64,000 nucleotides of DNA from Povalibacter uvarum (GTDB lineage Bacteria; Pseudomonadota; Gammaproteobacteria; Steroidobacterales; Steroidobacteraceae), in NCBI RefSeq assembly GCF_014202975.1, contig NZ_JACHHZ010000005.1, positions 124,001 to 188,000 on the forward strand. Reading direction: 5' to 3'. The translations under genes and the position numbers were made by a program. This document shows, in pieces, positions 57,482 to 64,000 of the stretch. Positions within the stretch are counted from its first letter, which is position 1. Each line of letters opens with the position of its first letter. The notes beneath the pieces are model-generated. The model saw only the letters and a program-made list of their open reading frames with translations. It had not been told where the DNA came from and did no database searches.

Positions 57482-58840
57482 TCAGGGATTCAGAACCGGG
57501 AGCCGCGTCCCCGCGCCATGTTGCTGCGCATCGTGAAGCGACGCGCGGCGCTTGCGCTGTAGCTGGTCAGCCACGGCCTGCGCGGAGCGGGATTCGTGCA
57601 GACCGGATTGCCCATAGTACTCATCGAGCAGGCCGGAGCAGGCTCGCGAGAAGGGATCTTCGTTAGCGGTACTTGTCGCCCGTGCGGCGCTTGCAGGTGA
57701 GTCCGCTGGCAGCCGATCCAGCCAGCGATACAGCGCGGAGGGGATGGCCTTCGACTGTCCTGCGTCGAGCGCGGACTGAAGGTCCTTGAAAGCATGGTGC
57801 TCGGATTGCAGATACGCCGCCCGGCGCCGCCGCTCCCAGAGCAGCCACGAACGAAACAATCGAACGACGTATGGGCGCAGCCACAGCAGGATGACGATCA
57901 GAGCGATGGTCGCGGCGCAGTAGATCAGCAGCTGTCGCCAATCGATCGATCTCTCTGGAACAGGCGCTGGTGGCTCTGCTGGGACCGAGAATGGCGGCGG
58001 AGGCTGGGGTGCGGCAATCGCATGCGCATGCAAGGCAGGCACCTGCGCAGTTTCGCTCTGCTTCGTGTCGAGATCCCACCATCGAACCTCGACGGCAGGC
58101 AGATCGAAATCACCCGGCCGCTGCACCACGTAGTTGACGGCGAACGTGCGTGTGCCTCGAACGGGTTGATCCGGCGCGGCATCGGCGAGCACAGGTGAAC
58201 TTGGGTAGGACTTCAGCCCCTCGGTCTCGCCGAGCTGGACGTCTGGAATGAACATCGCAGGCGTTCCGGTCGCAACCAACGTGACGGTCCGCGTGAATGC
58301 ATCGCCGACCTTCAGCGTCGCGGGATCCACGTCCGTCGTTTGCGTCATTCGAAGGTCGTGCGTAACGAAGGCTCCCTCTGCGCCTTCTGGTACAGATACG
58401 TTCAGTGTGAATGCCTTGGTTCGTGACGACGCGGCCTGCATCTGCGGCCCGATCTTCGTTGCAACCTCGAAGACAGGAACGGCGAGGTCAGTGGCGACGA
58501 TCGGCGTGATCGTGTACTTGCGTCCGATGCCGGGCCAACTCGCGCCGTTCACGTCCGTGCTGATGTGCGACGGCCTTTCATCCGACAGCGTGACGATGGC
58601 TCCCGGAACGCTCAGCGCGGGGAGATCGATCGCACTCGTGAAGAAGAGCGATGTGTAGGTGTCGACGTATAGCGTCGCCGGCTGTCCGATGGCAACGGTC
58701 GCCGGCTCGAGGCGGGTCCGGACCAGCAGGGACGACGCATCCGCCGCGAACGCTGACACATATATATGTGTCAGCAGGACCGCGACGGTGAGGCTCGCCA
58801 TCGTCCGGCGGATCAAGCGCGGTGCGGACCGGCACCTCAT
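57482..58840 (-). CDS. batD: BatD-like protein
   Basis: A 452-residue protein with a signal peptide (first about 32 residues). It has an extracytoplasmic beta-rich region with oxygen-tolerance/BatD signatures (LEPATVAIGQPATLYVD, and YVVQRPGDFDLPAVEVRWWD), a Pro-rich linker, one membrane segment (about 305-325) and a cytoplasmic C-terminal part. The start overlaps the batC-like stop (ATGA). Bat proteins form a membrane complex linked to stress tolerance in Bacteroides and Leptospira; the mechanism is unclear. Codons for the signal peptide contain the perfect palindrome at 58752-58775. Confidence 0.8.
   Translation of the reverse strand: MRCRSAPRLIRRTMASLTVAVLLTHIYVSAFAADASSLLVRTRLEPATVAIGQPATLYVDTYTSLFFTSAIDLPALSVPGAIVTLSDERPSHISTDVNGASWPGIGRKYTITPIVATDLAVPVFEVATKIGPQMQAASSRTKAFTLNVSVPEGAEGAFVTHDLRMTQTTDVDPATLKVGDAFTRTVTLVATGTPAMFIPDVQLGETEGLKSYPSSPVLADAAPDQPVRGTRTFAVNYVVQRPGDFDLPAVEVRWWDLDTKQSETAQVPALHAHAIAAPQPPPPFSVPAEPPAPVPERSIDWRQLLIYCAATIALIVILLWLRPYVVRLFRSWLLWERRRRAAYLQSEHHAFKDLQSALDAGQSKAIPSALYRWLDRLPADSPASAARATSTANEDPFSRACSGLLDEYYGQSGLHESRSAQAVADQLQRKRRASLHDAQQHGAGTRLPVLNP
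58752..58775. other. Perfect 24-bp palindrome inside batD
   Basis: GCTGACACATAT and its exact reverse complement abut at 58752-58775, with no spacer, in the codons for the batD signal peptide. The AT-rich centre (TATATATA) stands out in GC-rich coding DNA. It could be an operator or form a cruciform or mRNA hairpin near the 5' end of batD. Confidence 0.7.
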
Positions 58841-59436
58841 TTCGTGGCCTCCGCTTCGATCTCGAACTTATGACGCAGAAAATCCGCCGGCGACACCTGC
58901 AGATTCTTCATCCACAGATCCGCCGTCTGTTTGCGGATCATCCCGGCCGACATCGTCTTTTCCTTCCCCCGCTTGCCCTTCTCGTCGAACTTCACCTGGT
59001 CCGGCGGCAGGTCGGGAGCCTCCTCATCGCTCTCTTCGTCGGGCTTTGGAATCAGCGCCGCAACGAGCCCACGGTTGTTCTTCGCTTCGGGGAATTCGCT
59101 GCGCGACTGGAGCGCGTTGTCGTACGACTTCACTGCCGCTTCGTACTTGTGCATGCGCGCCTGCGCATTGCCTTGCATGAAGTAGCCGTCGGCAGTGTCG
59201 AGTTTCGAGAACTCGGCAAGCGCGTTTGCGTAGTCACCGGCGCGATACAGCGCAGTGCCCTTCCATTGCGGATCGGTGAACCGTTGCGCCGCCGTCTTGT
59301 AGTCGCCACGTTCGAAGTACCACCGCCCCTGTTGATCGCGCGTGGCGAACAGGTCGATGAGATCAGCCGGGTACGCAGCGGCGCTCGCGAGAACGAGAGA
59401 AAAAGCTGCCACTACTTGGGAGATCAAGCGGCCCAT
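58837..59436 (-). CDS. batC: TPR protein of the Bat operon (BatC-like)
   Basis: About 199 residues from the ATG at 59436 (59448 is also possible; both overlap the batB-like gene). A signal peptide ends near residue 24 (AYPADL). TPR units cover about 38-110 (GRWYFERGDYKTAAQRF, ALYRAGDYANALAEF, KYEAAVKSYDNAL). A charged linker (DEESDEEAPDLPP) and a C-terminal helix follow. TPR proteins of Bat operons are thought to be scaffolds for the VWA partners. The stop overlaps batD. Confidence 0.8.
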   Translation of the reverse strand: MGRLISQVVAAFSLVLASAAAYPADLIDLFATRDQQGRWYFERGDYKTAAQRFTDPQWKGTALYRAGDYANALAEFSKLDTADGYFMQGNAQARMHKYEAAVKSYDNALQSRSEFPEAKNNRGLVAALIPKPDEESDEEAPDLPPDQVKFDEKGKRGKEKTMSAGMIRKQTADLWMKNLQVSPADFLRHKFEIEAEATK

Positions 59437-60413
59437 CGCACGACCCATCCACGCCGAAACCAGAGTGCCGCCAGCAGCGCGATCGGAAAGCACAGGTAGT
59501 AGCCGAACTCCTTCCAGCGCATCGTTCCGCTGCTCGCTTCGACGATCCGCAGATGATGCTGGGCGCGTCGTTGCACCCATTCGATGTCGGCGTCATCGAG
59601 TGTGAGGCTTGCGACAGGGATGTCTGCCGCAGAAGCGAGTTGCTCCAGACTGTCCTTGTCCATCGCGGCGCGCAGCGGCCGGCCATTCTCATCCGTCTGG
59701 ATATTGCCATCCGGATCGCGAAGCGGTCCGCCGTCGACCGTGCCGACGGTCAGCAGCAAAGCCTGCTGATTGCCGGACGAGAAAGCCCTGAAGGCATCGA
59801 TCTGCTTCGTGTCGAAGCCGTCGGTGATGAACAGCACCGTACCCACAGTCTGTTCCTTGGCGAGAAGTTCACCGGCGATGCGCAGCGCTGCAGCAGCATC
59901 GCGGCCGGCTTTCGGCATCAGGGAACTCTGAAGCGCCGGAAGGTATAGATCCATCAATGCGGCATCCTCGGCCGGTGGCAGCACGAGATGAGCAGAGCCC
60001 GAGTAGACCACCAATCCTGTACGCGATCCTTTGCGGAGTTTCAGCAGGTCCTGGACTTTCTGCTTCGCTCGTTCGAGCCGCGAGGGCGGGGCGTCGATTG
60101 CATTCATCGAGGGTGAAAGGTCGAGCGCAACGATCATCGGCGCAAGGTCCTGTCCGAACGGCGGCGGCTCGCGCTCCCACGTCGGTCCTGCTACCGCGAG
60201 ACCGCTCAACGCCATTGCGATCGCGATCGAGTCGATAGGGCGCAAACCCAGGGCCGGCTTCGGATTCACGAGGAGATGCTTCAACAGGCGTTCGTCGACG
60301 AGGTTTCTCCAGGGGCCGAACGCGTCGAAGCGACGTCGCCACAGCCAGCTGATCGCCACGGCCATCGGGATCAGCAGCAGCCACCACGGCCGCAGAAAAT
60401 GGAAGGCCGTCAT
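59424..60413 (-). CDS. batB: VWA-domain membrane protein (BatB-like)
   Basis: A 329-residue protein with two N-terminal membrane segments, a VWA domain (about 85-270) and a C-terminal membrane helix (YYLCFPIALLAALWF). The metal-ion site opens with VALDLSPSMNAID (DxSxS intact), and ITDGFDTK gives the later Asp. It should bind a protein partner through a divalent metal in the periplasm. The start overlaps the batA-like stop (ATGA). Confidence 0.88.
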   Translation of the reverse strand: MTAFHFLRPWWLLLIPMAVAISWLWRRRFDAFGPWRNLVDERLLKHLLVNPKPALGLRPIDSIAIAMALSGLAVAGPTWEREPPPFGQDLAPMIVALDLSPSMNAIDAPPSRLERAKQKVQDLLKLRKGSRTGLVVYSGSAHLVLPPAEDAALMDLYLPALQSSLMPKAGRDAAAALRIAGELLAKEQTVGTVLFITDGFDTKQIDAFRAFSSGNQQALLLTVGTVDGGPLRDPDGNIQTDENGRPLRAAMDKDSLEQLASAADIPVASLTLDDADIEWVQRRAQHHLRIVEASSGTMRWKEFGYYLCFPIALLAALWFRRGWVVRWAA

Positions 60414-61417
60414 TGCGACACCGCTGCCGGTGGCGCCGATGGTCGACGGATCAAGGCAGCAAGCATCGCGATCGCGTGATAGATCGCAAGCAGCACTGCG
60501 GCAGCGCCGAGTGGCCAGTAGTAGAGCGCGATCTTCGGTCTGAACTCCGTACGCTGGACTTTGATCGGCGTGATCTGGTCGATCGTTCCGTAGATGCGTT
60601 CGAGTCCGCGACGATCCTCGGCACGGAAGCTCTGACCCTGTGTCTCGCCACTGAAGCGCTCCAGTGCTTTCAGATCGACCTTGCTCTCGCCGCTGGCGTT
60701 CGGATCGCCGATGCCGATCGTGTGAATCACGACACGATGGTCGGCTGCGACGCGGGCCGCGTCGTCCGGCGGCACGCGGCTCGCCGTGTCGTTGCCGTCG
60801 GTGAGCAGGACTAGCACCTTGTCCTGAGCCGTCGAGCCTTCCGTCATCTTCACGGCGACCCCAATGGCGTCACCGATCGCGGTCTGAGGACCGGCCATGC
60901 CGATGCGTACTTCGTCGAGCAGCAGCAGGACCGTGGCGTGATCGAGTGTGAGCGGCGACTGTGGAAACGCGCCCTGACCGAAGACGATCAAGCCGATGCG
61001 ATCTCCTTCGCGCCTGGCGATGAACTGCCGCACGACGGATTTCACGGCGGTGAGTCGATCAATGGGTTTGCCGTCGGGGCCTTTGAAATCGCGCGCTTCC
61101 ATCGACTGCGAAATGTCGATCGCGAGCATGAGATCGCGAGACGACTGCGTTCGTACGAGAGGAGGTTCCAGCCACTGCGGGCTTGCTAGTGCGGTGACGA
61201 CGAGAATCCAGGATAGGGGTCCCAGGATTTTCTGCGCCCAGTTCGACCTCTGCACGACGGCGCCGGAAGACGGTTCTAGATTCAGTTTCTGCGCGACCTG
61301 CTCGAAGAAAGGTACGCGCAACGCAGGTGTCGTCTCCTTGAACGGCGGCAGCAGCCACCACAGGATCAGTGGCAGCGGCAGCAGCGCGAAGGCCCAGAGA
61401 AAATCAAACGTGAGCAT
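60410..61417 (-). CDS. batA: VWA-domain membrane protein (BatA-like)
   Basis: A 335-residue protein: N-terminal membrane segments (FDFLWAFALLPLPLILWWLL), a VWA domain with intact DxSxS (LAIDISQSMEARD), the metal-site Thr/Asp region (AIGDAIG, LLTDGNDT), and a C-terminal membrane helix. It pairs with the BatB-like protein. The start lies 14 bases inside the DUF4381 gene. Confidence 0.9.
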   Translation of the reverse strand: MLTFDFLWAFALLPLPLILWWLLPPFKETTPALRVPFFEQVAQKLNLEPSSGAVVQRSNWAQKILGPLSWILVVTALASPQWLEPPLVRTQSSRDLMLAIDISQSMEARDFKGPDGKPIDRLTAVKSVVRQFIARREGDRIGLIVFGQGAFPQSPLTLDHATVLLLLDEVRIGMAGPQTAIGDAIGVAVKMTEGSTAQDKVLVLLTDGNDTASRVPPDDAARVAADHRVVIHTIGIGDPNASGESKVDLKALERFSGETQGQSFRAEDRRGLERIYGTIDQITPIKVQRTEFRPKIALYYWPLGAAAVLLAIYHAIAMLAALIRRPSAPPAAVSQ

Positions 61418-61922
61418 GGTCTTCGCCGCTCAGTGCGCGTCGTGTGTCGTGGCGACGAATCCAGCGGCGCGACAGATCGATCAGTGACCGCAGCTCTTCC
61501 GTCGAGATATCCGCGGGCAGCGAAGTGGCATAGGCGATGCGGGGCAGGAGCTGGCCCGGGCCTTTCTCGAATTGATCGCCGCCGAGACTGCGATCCAGAA
61601 AGCGGAGCCACTCCTCGCCCGTCAGAGATGCAACCGCGGAGCGTGACGCTGCGGCAATCGCTGTCCGCTTGAGCAGCGCCGGCAAAGCAGCATGCGACGA
61701 TTCCGCTTCGATGCGAGCGAGCTCAGCGAGGGCCTCGCGGCGATAGGCGTTCGCCCGCCGATGCCGGGCGACTTTCCAGCCTATATATATGAGTGCCAGG
61801 AGGACGACCCCACCAACCACCGCCCAGCCGGCGGTCTGCGGGAAATAGGGAACGACGGGCGGCTCGGCGATTTCCTGCAGGTTTGCGAGTGGATCGCCGG
61901 CGTAGTGCTGCTCGGCTGCCAT
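61404..61922 (-). CDS. DUF4381 family protein
   Basis: A 172-residue protein with one membrane segment (about 33-52, GWAVVGGVVLLALIYIGWKV) and the DUF4381 pattern: an N-terminal LANLQEIAEPPVVPYFPQT, then a cytoplasmic helical part (YRREALAELARIEAE, LTGEEWLRFLDRSLGG). DUF4381 genes stand between DUF58 and batA in many proteobacterial Bat operons, as here. It follows the DUF58 stop after one base. Confidence 0.88.
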   Translation of the reverse strand: MAAEQHYAGDPLANLQEIAEPPVVPYFPQTAGWAVVGGVVLLALIYIGWKVARHRRANAYRREALAELARIEAESSHAALPALLKRTAIAAASRSAVASLTGEEWLRFLDRSLGGDQFEKGPGQLLPRIAYATSLPADISTEELRSLIDLSRRWIRRHDTRRALSGEDHAHV

Positions 61923-61923
61923 C

Positions 61924-62898
61924 TCACGCCCTCGCTGCCGTCGGGACAGCGATGTGCCCCAGCTGCCGACTCAGCTGATCGCGAACTGACTCAGCGGTCG
62001 TGAACGCGAGCATGGGGACGCCGCTATGACGCAACAGCTCGGCGACGGTCTTGAGCCGCGCATTGAAGAGATCACTGAGCGGCTCATGCACCGTGCGCGC
62101 ATTCAGATCGAGCTCGACTTGTAGCTCACCCTGGCTGACGACGACGCGCCCGGAGCCGGGGAGTTTCTGCGCAAGCGGATCGAAGACAAGCGCCGCTACG
62201 ATATCGTTGTGGGCGGCGATATTCCGCAGCAGTCGCAGCGTTCTGTCGTCGGCGTGGGCGAAGTCGCTGGCAATGCAGACGAGGCAGTCGTGAAACGCGA
62301 GCCGCAGTACTTCCTCGAGAGCGCGATTCAGCGTCGCGGTCGGCTCAACCGGTGCGCTGCCCGCCGTCAGCGACTGATTGAAGCGCGAGATCACGCCGAA
62401 GATCTGATGCAGCCGATTGCGGCTGCGATGCGGCTTCACATGCTCGATGTCCGTGTCGTTGAATACGACGGCACCGACGCGATCACCTCCCCGGAACGCC
62501 ATCCACGCCCCGATGCTCGCGAACTCGGCCGCGACGACGGACTTCAGCGAGCGCTGCGATCCGAAGAACATCGACATGCTCTGATCGACGACGAGGAAGG
62601 CTGGCCGGTCCTTTTCTTCCGTGTACGCGCGCACATGCGGCTCACCCGTGCGCAGGGTCACATGCCAGTCGATCGTGCGGATGTCGTCGCCGGGAAGGTA
62701 GTGCCGGATCTCCTCAAAATTGAGGCCGCGTCCGCGCACGCGCGAGCTGTGCTGACCGGCCAGAATGCTGCGATGTTTCTGTCGCGGCAGGAACGTCAGG
62801 TCGCGCGCCAGTAGTTCTAGCCGCATGAGGTGCTGCACGTCGACATACGCGATGCCGATGTCGGCTGCATCGACCGGGCTGCGGGCAAGCTGGGGCAC
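61924..62898 (-). CDS. DUF58 family protein (Bat operon)
   Basis: About 324 residues from the GTG at 62898 (VPQLARSPVD); an ATG at 62961 is an alternative, and the frame extends further without family likeness. The DUF58 signature is clear: HSSRVRGRGLNFEEIRHYLP and GDDIRTIDWHVTLRTGEPHV. A VWA-like fold with MFFGSQRSLK and a C-terminal helical region follow. The protein is cytoplasmic and is the first gene of the Bat operon. A MoxR-type AAA ATPase normally precedes it, but here the upstream neighbour is a divergent HD-domain gene. Confidence 0.87.
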   Translation of the reverse strand: MPQLARSPVDAADIGIAYVDVQHLMRLELLARDLTFLPRQKHRSILAGQHSSRVRGRGLNFEEIRHYLPGDDIRTIDWHVTLRTGEPHVRAYTEEKDRPAFLVVDQSMSMFFGSQRSLKSVVAAEFASIGAWMAFRGGDRVGAVVFNDTDIEHVKPHRSRNRLHQIFGVISRFNQSLTAGSAPVEPTATLNRALEEVLRLAFHDCLVCIASDFAHADDRTLRLLRNIAAHNDIVAALVFDPLAQKLPGSGRVVVSQGELQVELDLNARTVHEPLSDLFNARLKTVAELLRHSGVPMLAFTTAESVRDQLSRQLGHIAVPTAARA

Positions 62899-63072
62899 TT
62901 GGGCTCTCGTTTGAGGGAAGCTCCGAACGTACGACCAGCGGTCCGCCGTGACTATCCGCATAAGGGGAAGAGCTGGCGGAATCGGGCCGCTGTGATGCGG
63001 TTGTCGGCGGCGCGGACGAATGGAAAAGCGCGTAGAGTGGCGCGCTCCATCCGTAGAACGGGAGCAGCGCTC

Positions 63073-63783
63073 TTGTCGAACAGAACCCTCGCCAGTCTCG
63101 GTCAGGCGGTGCTCGCGATAGCCGCTCTCACCGTGTCGACAACGGTCGTGCAAGCCGCCGAACCCGCGACACCGGTTATCGAGAAAACTGGCGATTGGCG
63201 GGCAGCGGTGCGGCGCTTCGCTGAGGTGAATCTCAAGCATCCAGCGTGGGGCGTCTCGCATTCGGCGCGCGACTATGATCTGGCGAAAGCGCTCGCCAAA
63301 GAGGATGGCGTAACGCTCGATGACGATGTGTTGTACGCCGCTGCGTATCTGCACGACGTGGCCGCGTTTGCACCGTTCCGCAAGCAGAATGTGGATCACC
63401 AGGATGAAGCCGCGGACATCGTAGGCTCATTGCTCGACGGCACTGGGTTCCCGATGGCAAAGATCGATGCGGTTCGAGGCGCCATCCGCACGCACATGTT
63501 CGAACGCGATCCTGCGGGACCCGAAGCGATCTACCTGCATGACGCCGATGCGCTCGACTGGCTGGGCGCGATTGGCGTCGCGCGGATTTTCGCGCTCGTC
63601 GATCCAAACGGCGGCGCGCCCGACGGTCCAGCGGTCGTGAAGCGACTGGAAGCGAACCTGGAGAAAGTCCCGCCGCGAGTCATCTCGAAGGCAGGCAAGG
63701 CACGCACGCCCGAACTCGCCCGGGAACTCGAGCAGTTTCTCAAGAATCTCAAAGCCCAATCGTCCGACTACCGAACGCTCTGA
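63073..63783 (+). CDS. Exported HD-domain protein
   Basis: About 236 residues from the TTG at 63073, preceded by GGGAG and giving a signal peptide (LASLGQAVLAIAALTVSTT, cut after QAA); an ATG at 62995 is the alternative. The HD phosphohydrolase pattern is seen: SHSARDYDLAKAL (His), AAYLHDVAAF (HD pair), RGAIRTHMFERD (His) and YLHDADALDWLG (Asp). Metal-dependent phosphatase or nucleotidase activity is likely. Export would be uncommon for this family, and an unrecognised start could change that. Confidence 0.78.
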   Translation: MSNRTLASLGQAVLAIAALTVSTTVVQAAEPATPVIEKTGDWRAAVRRFAEVNLKHPAWGVSHSARDYDLAKALAKEDGVTLDDDVLYAAAYLHDVAAFAPFRKQNVDHQDEAADIVGSLLDGTGFPMAKIDAVRGAIRTHMFERDPAGPEAIYLHDADALDWLGAIGVARIFALVDPNGGAPDGPAVVKRLEANLEKVPPRVISKAGKARTPELARELEQFLKNLKAQSSDYRTL

Positions 63784-63785
63784 AT

Positions 63786-63838
63786 CCGCGCGAAAGCGGG
63801 AACCCCTCCGTCATTCCCGCGAAGGCGGGAATCCATCC
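63786..63838. repeat. REP-like palindromic repeat (partial plus full unit)
   Basis: A degenerate unit (CGCGCGAAAGCGGGAACC) precedes a full unit at 63810-63838 (GTCATTCCCGCGAAGGCGGG, then AATCCATCC). It lies directly after the HD gene stop and belongs to the same family as the elements at 4570, 37312 and 42170. Confidence 0.72.
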
Positions 63839-64000
63839 TGCGCTGGCTCGCCGCTCATCGCTCGCAGCCGAGAGATTCCCCCACCGTCGCCGCGCGCTGG
63901 CCCTCCGAGAATCCAGTACATCCCATCCTCCTGGACGTCTCGGGCTTTTTATCATATAAATAAGCTCTATCTGTTCAATGAAGCATTCCGGGGGATCGCG
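63839..64000. other. Window-edge intergenic stretch with AT-rich segment
   Basis: No coding frame is supported here. A sharply AT-rich run at about 63946-63972 (TTTTTATCATATAAATAAG) is unlike the surrounding DNA and could be a promoter for a gene beyond the window edge. Confidence 0.35.

Noticed and set aside
63749-63955. 68-residue minus-strand frame at the window end
   Set aside because: It runs through the REP-like repeat and translates the repeat itself (WIPAFAGMT), a frequent false gene call.

Overview
The window is GC-rich (low-60s percent by eye), gene-dense DNA. It carries lipoproteins, outer-membrane barrels, RND efflux genes and E. coli-like arginine and ornithine decarboxylases with their antiporters. 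This points to a Gram-negative proteobacterium, most likely a high-GC gammaproteobacterium; a closer placement is not possible from the sequence alone. Coding density is above 90 percent, with frequent ATGA/GTGA start-stop overlaps. I see no tRNA, rRNA, CRISPR array, transposase or phage gene.

Layout. (1) 1-3741, plus strand: a secretion locus resembling the Fap amyloid system. It holds the end of a Gly-rich repeat protein, two small secreted proteins each with a canonical double-glycine site downstream of a Sec signal, a periplasmic C39 peptidase between them, and an outer-membrane channel with an N-terminal coiled coil. (2) 3826-8278: two alpha/beta hydrolases, a DUF502 membrane protein, an unassigned lipoprotein and a META-domain lipoprotein. 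(3) 8339-26660, all minus strand: about 18 kb of closely spaced genes forming an acid-stress/polyamine cluster. In transcription order: small protein, AdiA-type decarboxylase, SpeC/SpeF-type ornithine decarboxylase, PotE, orphan solute-binding protein, second AdiA, AdiC, outer-membrane porin, DUF3302 protein, HlyD-type adaptor, outer-membrane factor, K+ channel, AI-2E family protein, Ca2+/H+ antiporter. Upstream and in the same direction lie a winged-helix/TPR protein and a VIT-type membrane protein. (4) 29484-38794: small proteins, a complete RND efflux operon, DinB and RidA genes, a barrel protein and PsiE. (5) 39084-42969: a protein ending in an LPHTA sorting signal, a patatin-type two-domain outer-membrane protein, and a class D-like sortase. 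(6) 43060-57382: envelope proteins, a receiver protein, an amidohydrolase, a secreted glutaminase, a porin, a FixJ-type two-component pair, an AspT/YidE-type transporter and a periplasmic protein. (7) 57482-62898: a Bat (aerotolerance-type) operon without a neighbouring MoxR ATPase, divergent from an exported HD-domain protein.

How the parts work together. Region 1 looks like a self-contained export machine for amyloid-like surface protein: Sec exports the substrates, the C39 peptidase trims them in the periplasm, and the barrel passes them out. Region 3 couples proton-consuming decarboxylation of arginine and ornithine to substrate/product antiport, with envelope transport and ion-balance genes in the same unit. 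Region 5 holds a sortase and one plausible substrate within 4 kb, which is unusual for a Gram-negative. Product calls rest on motifs, length and recalled family sequences; no database search was run.
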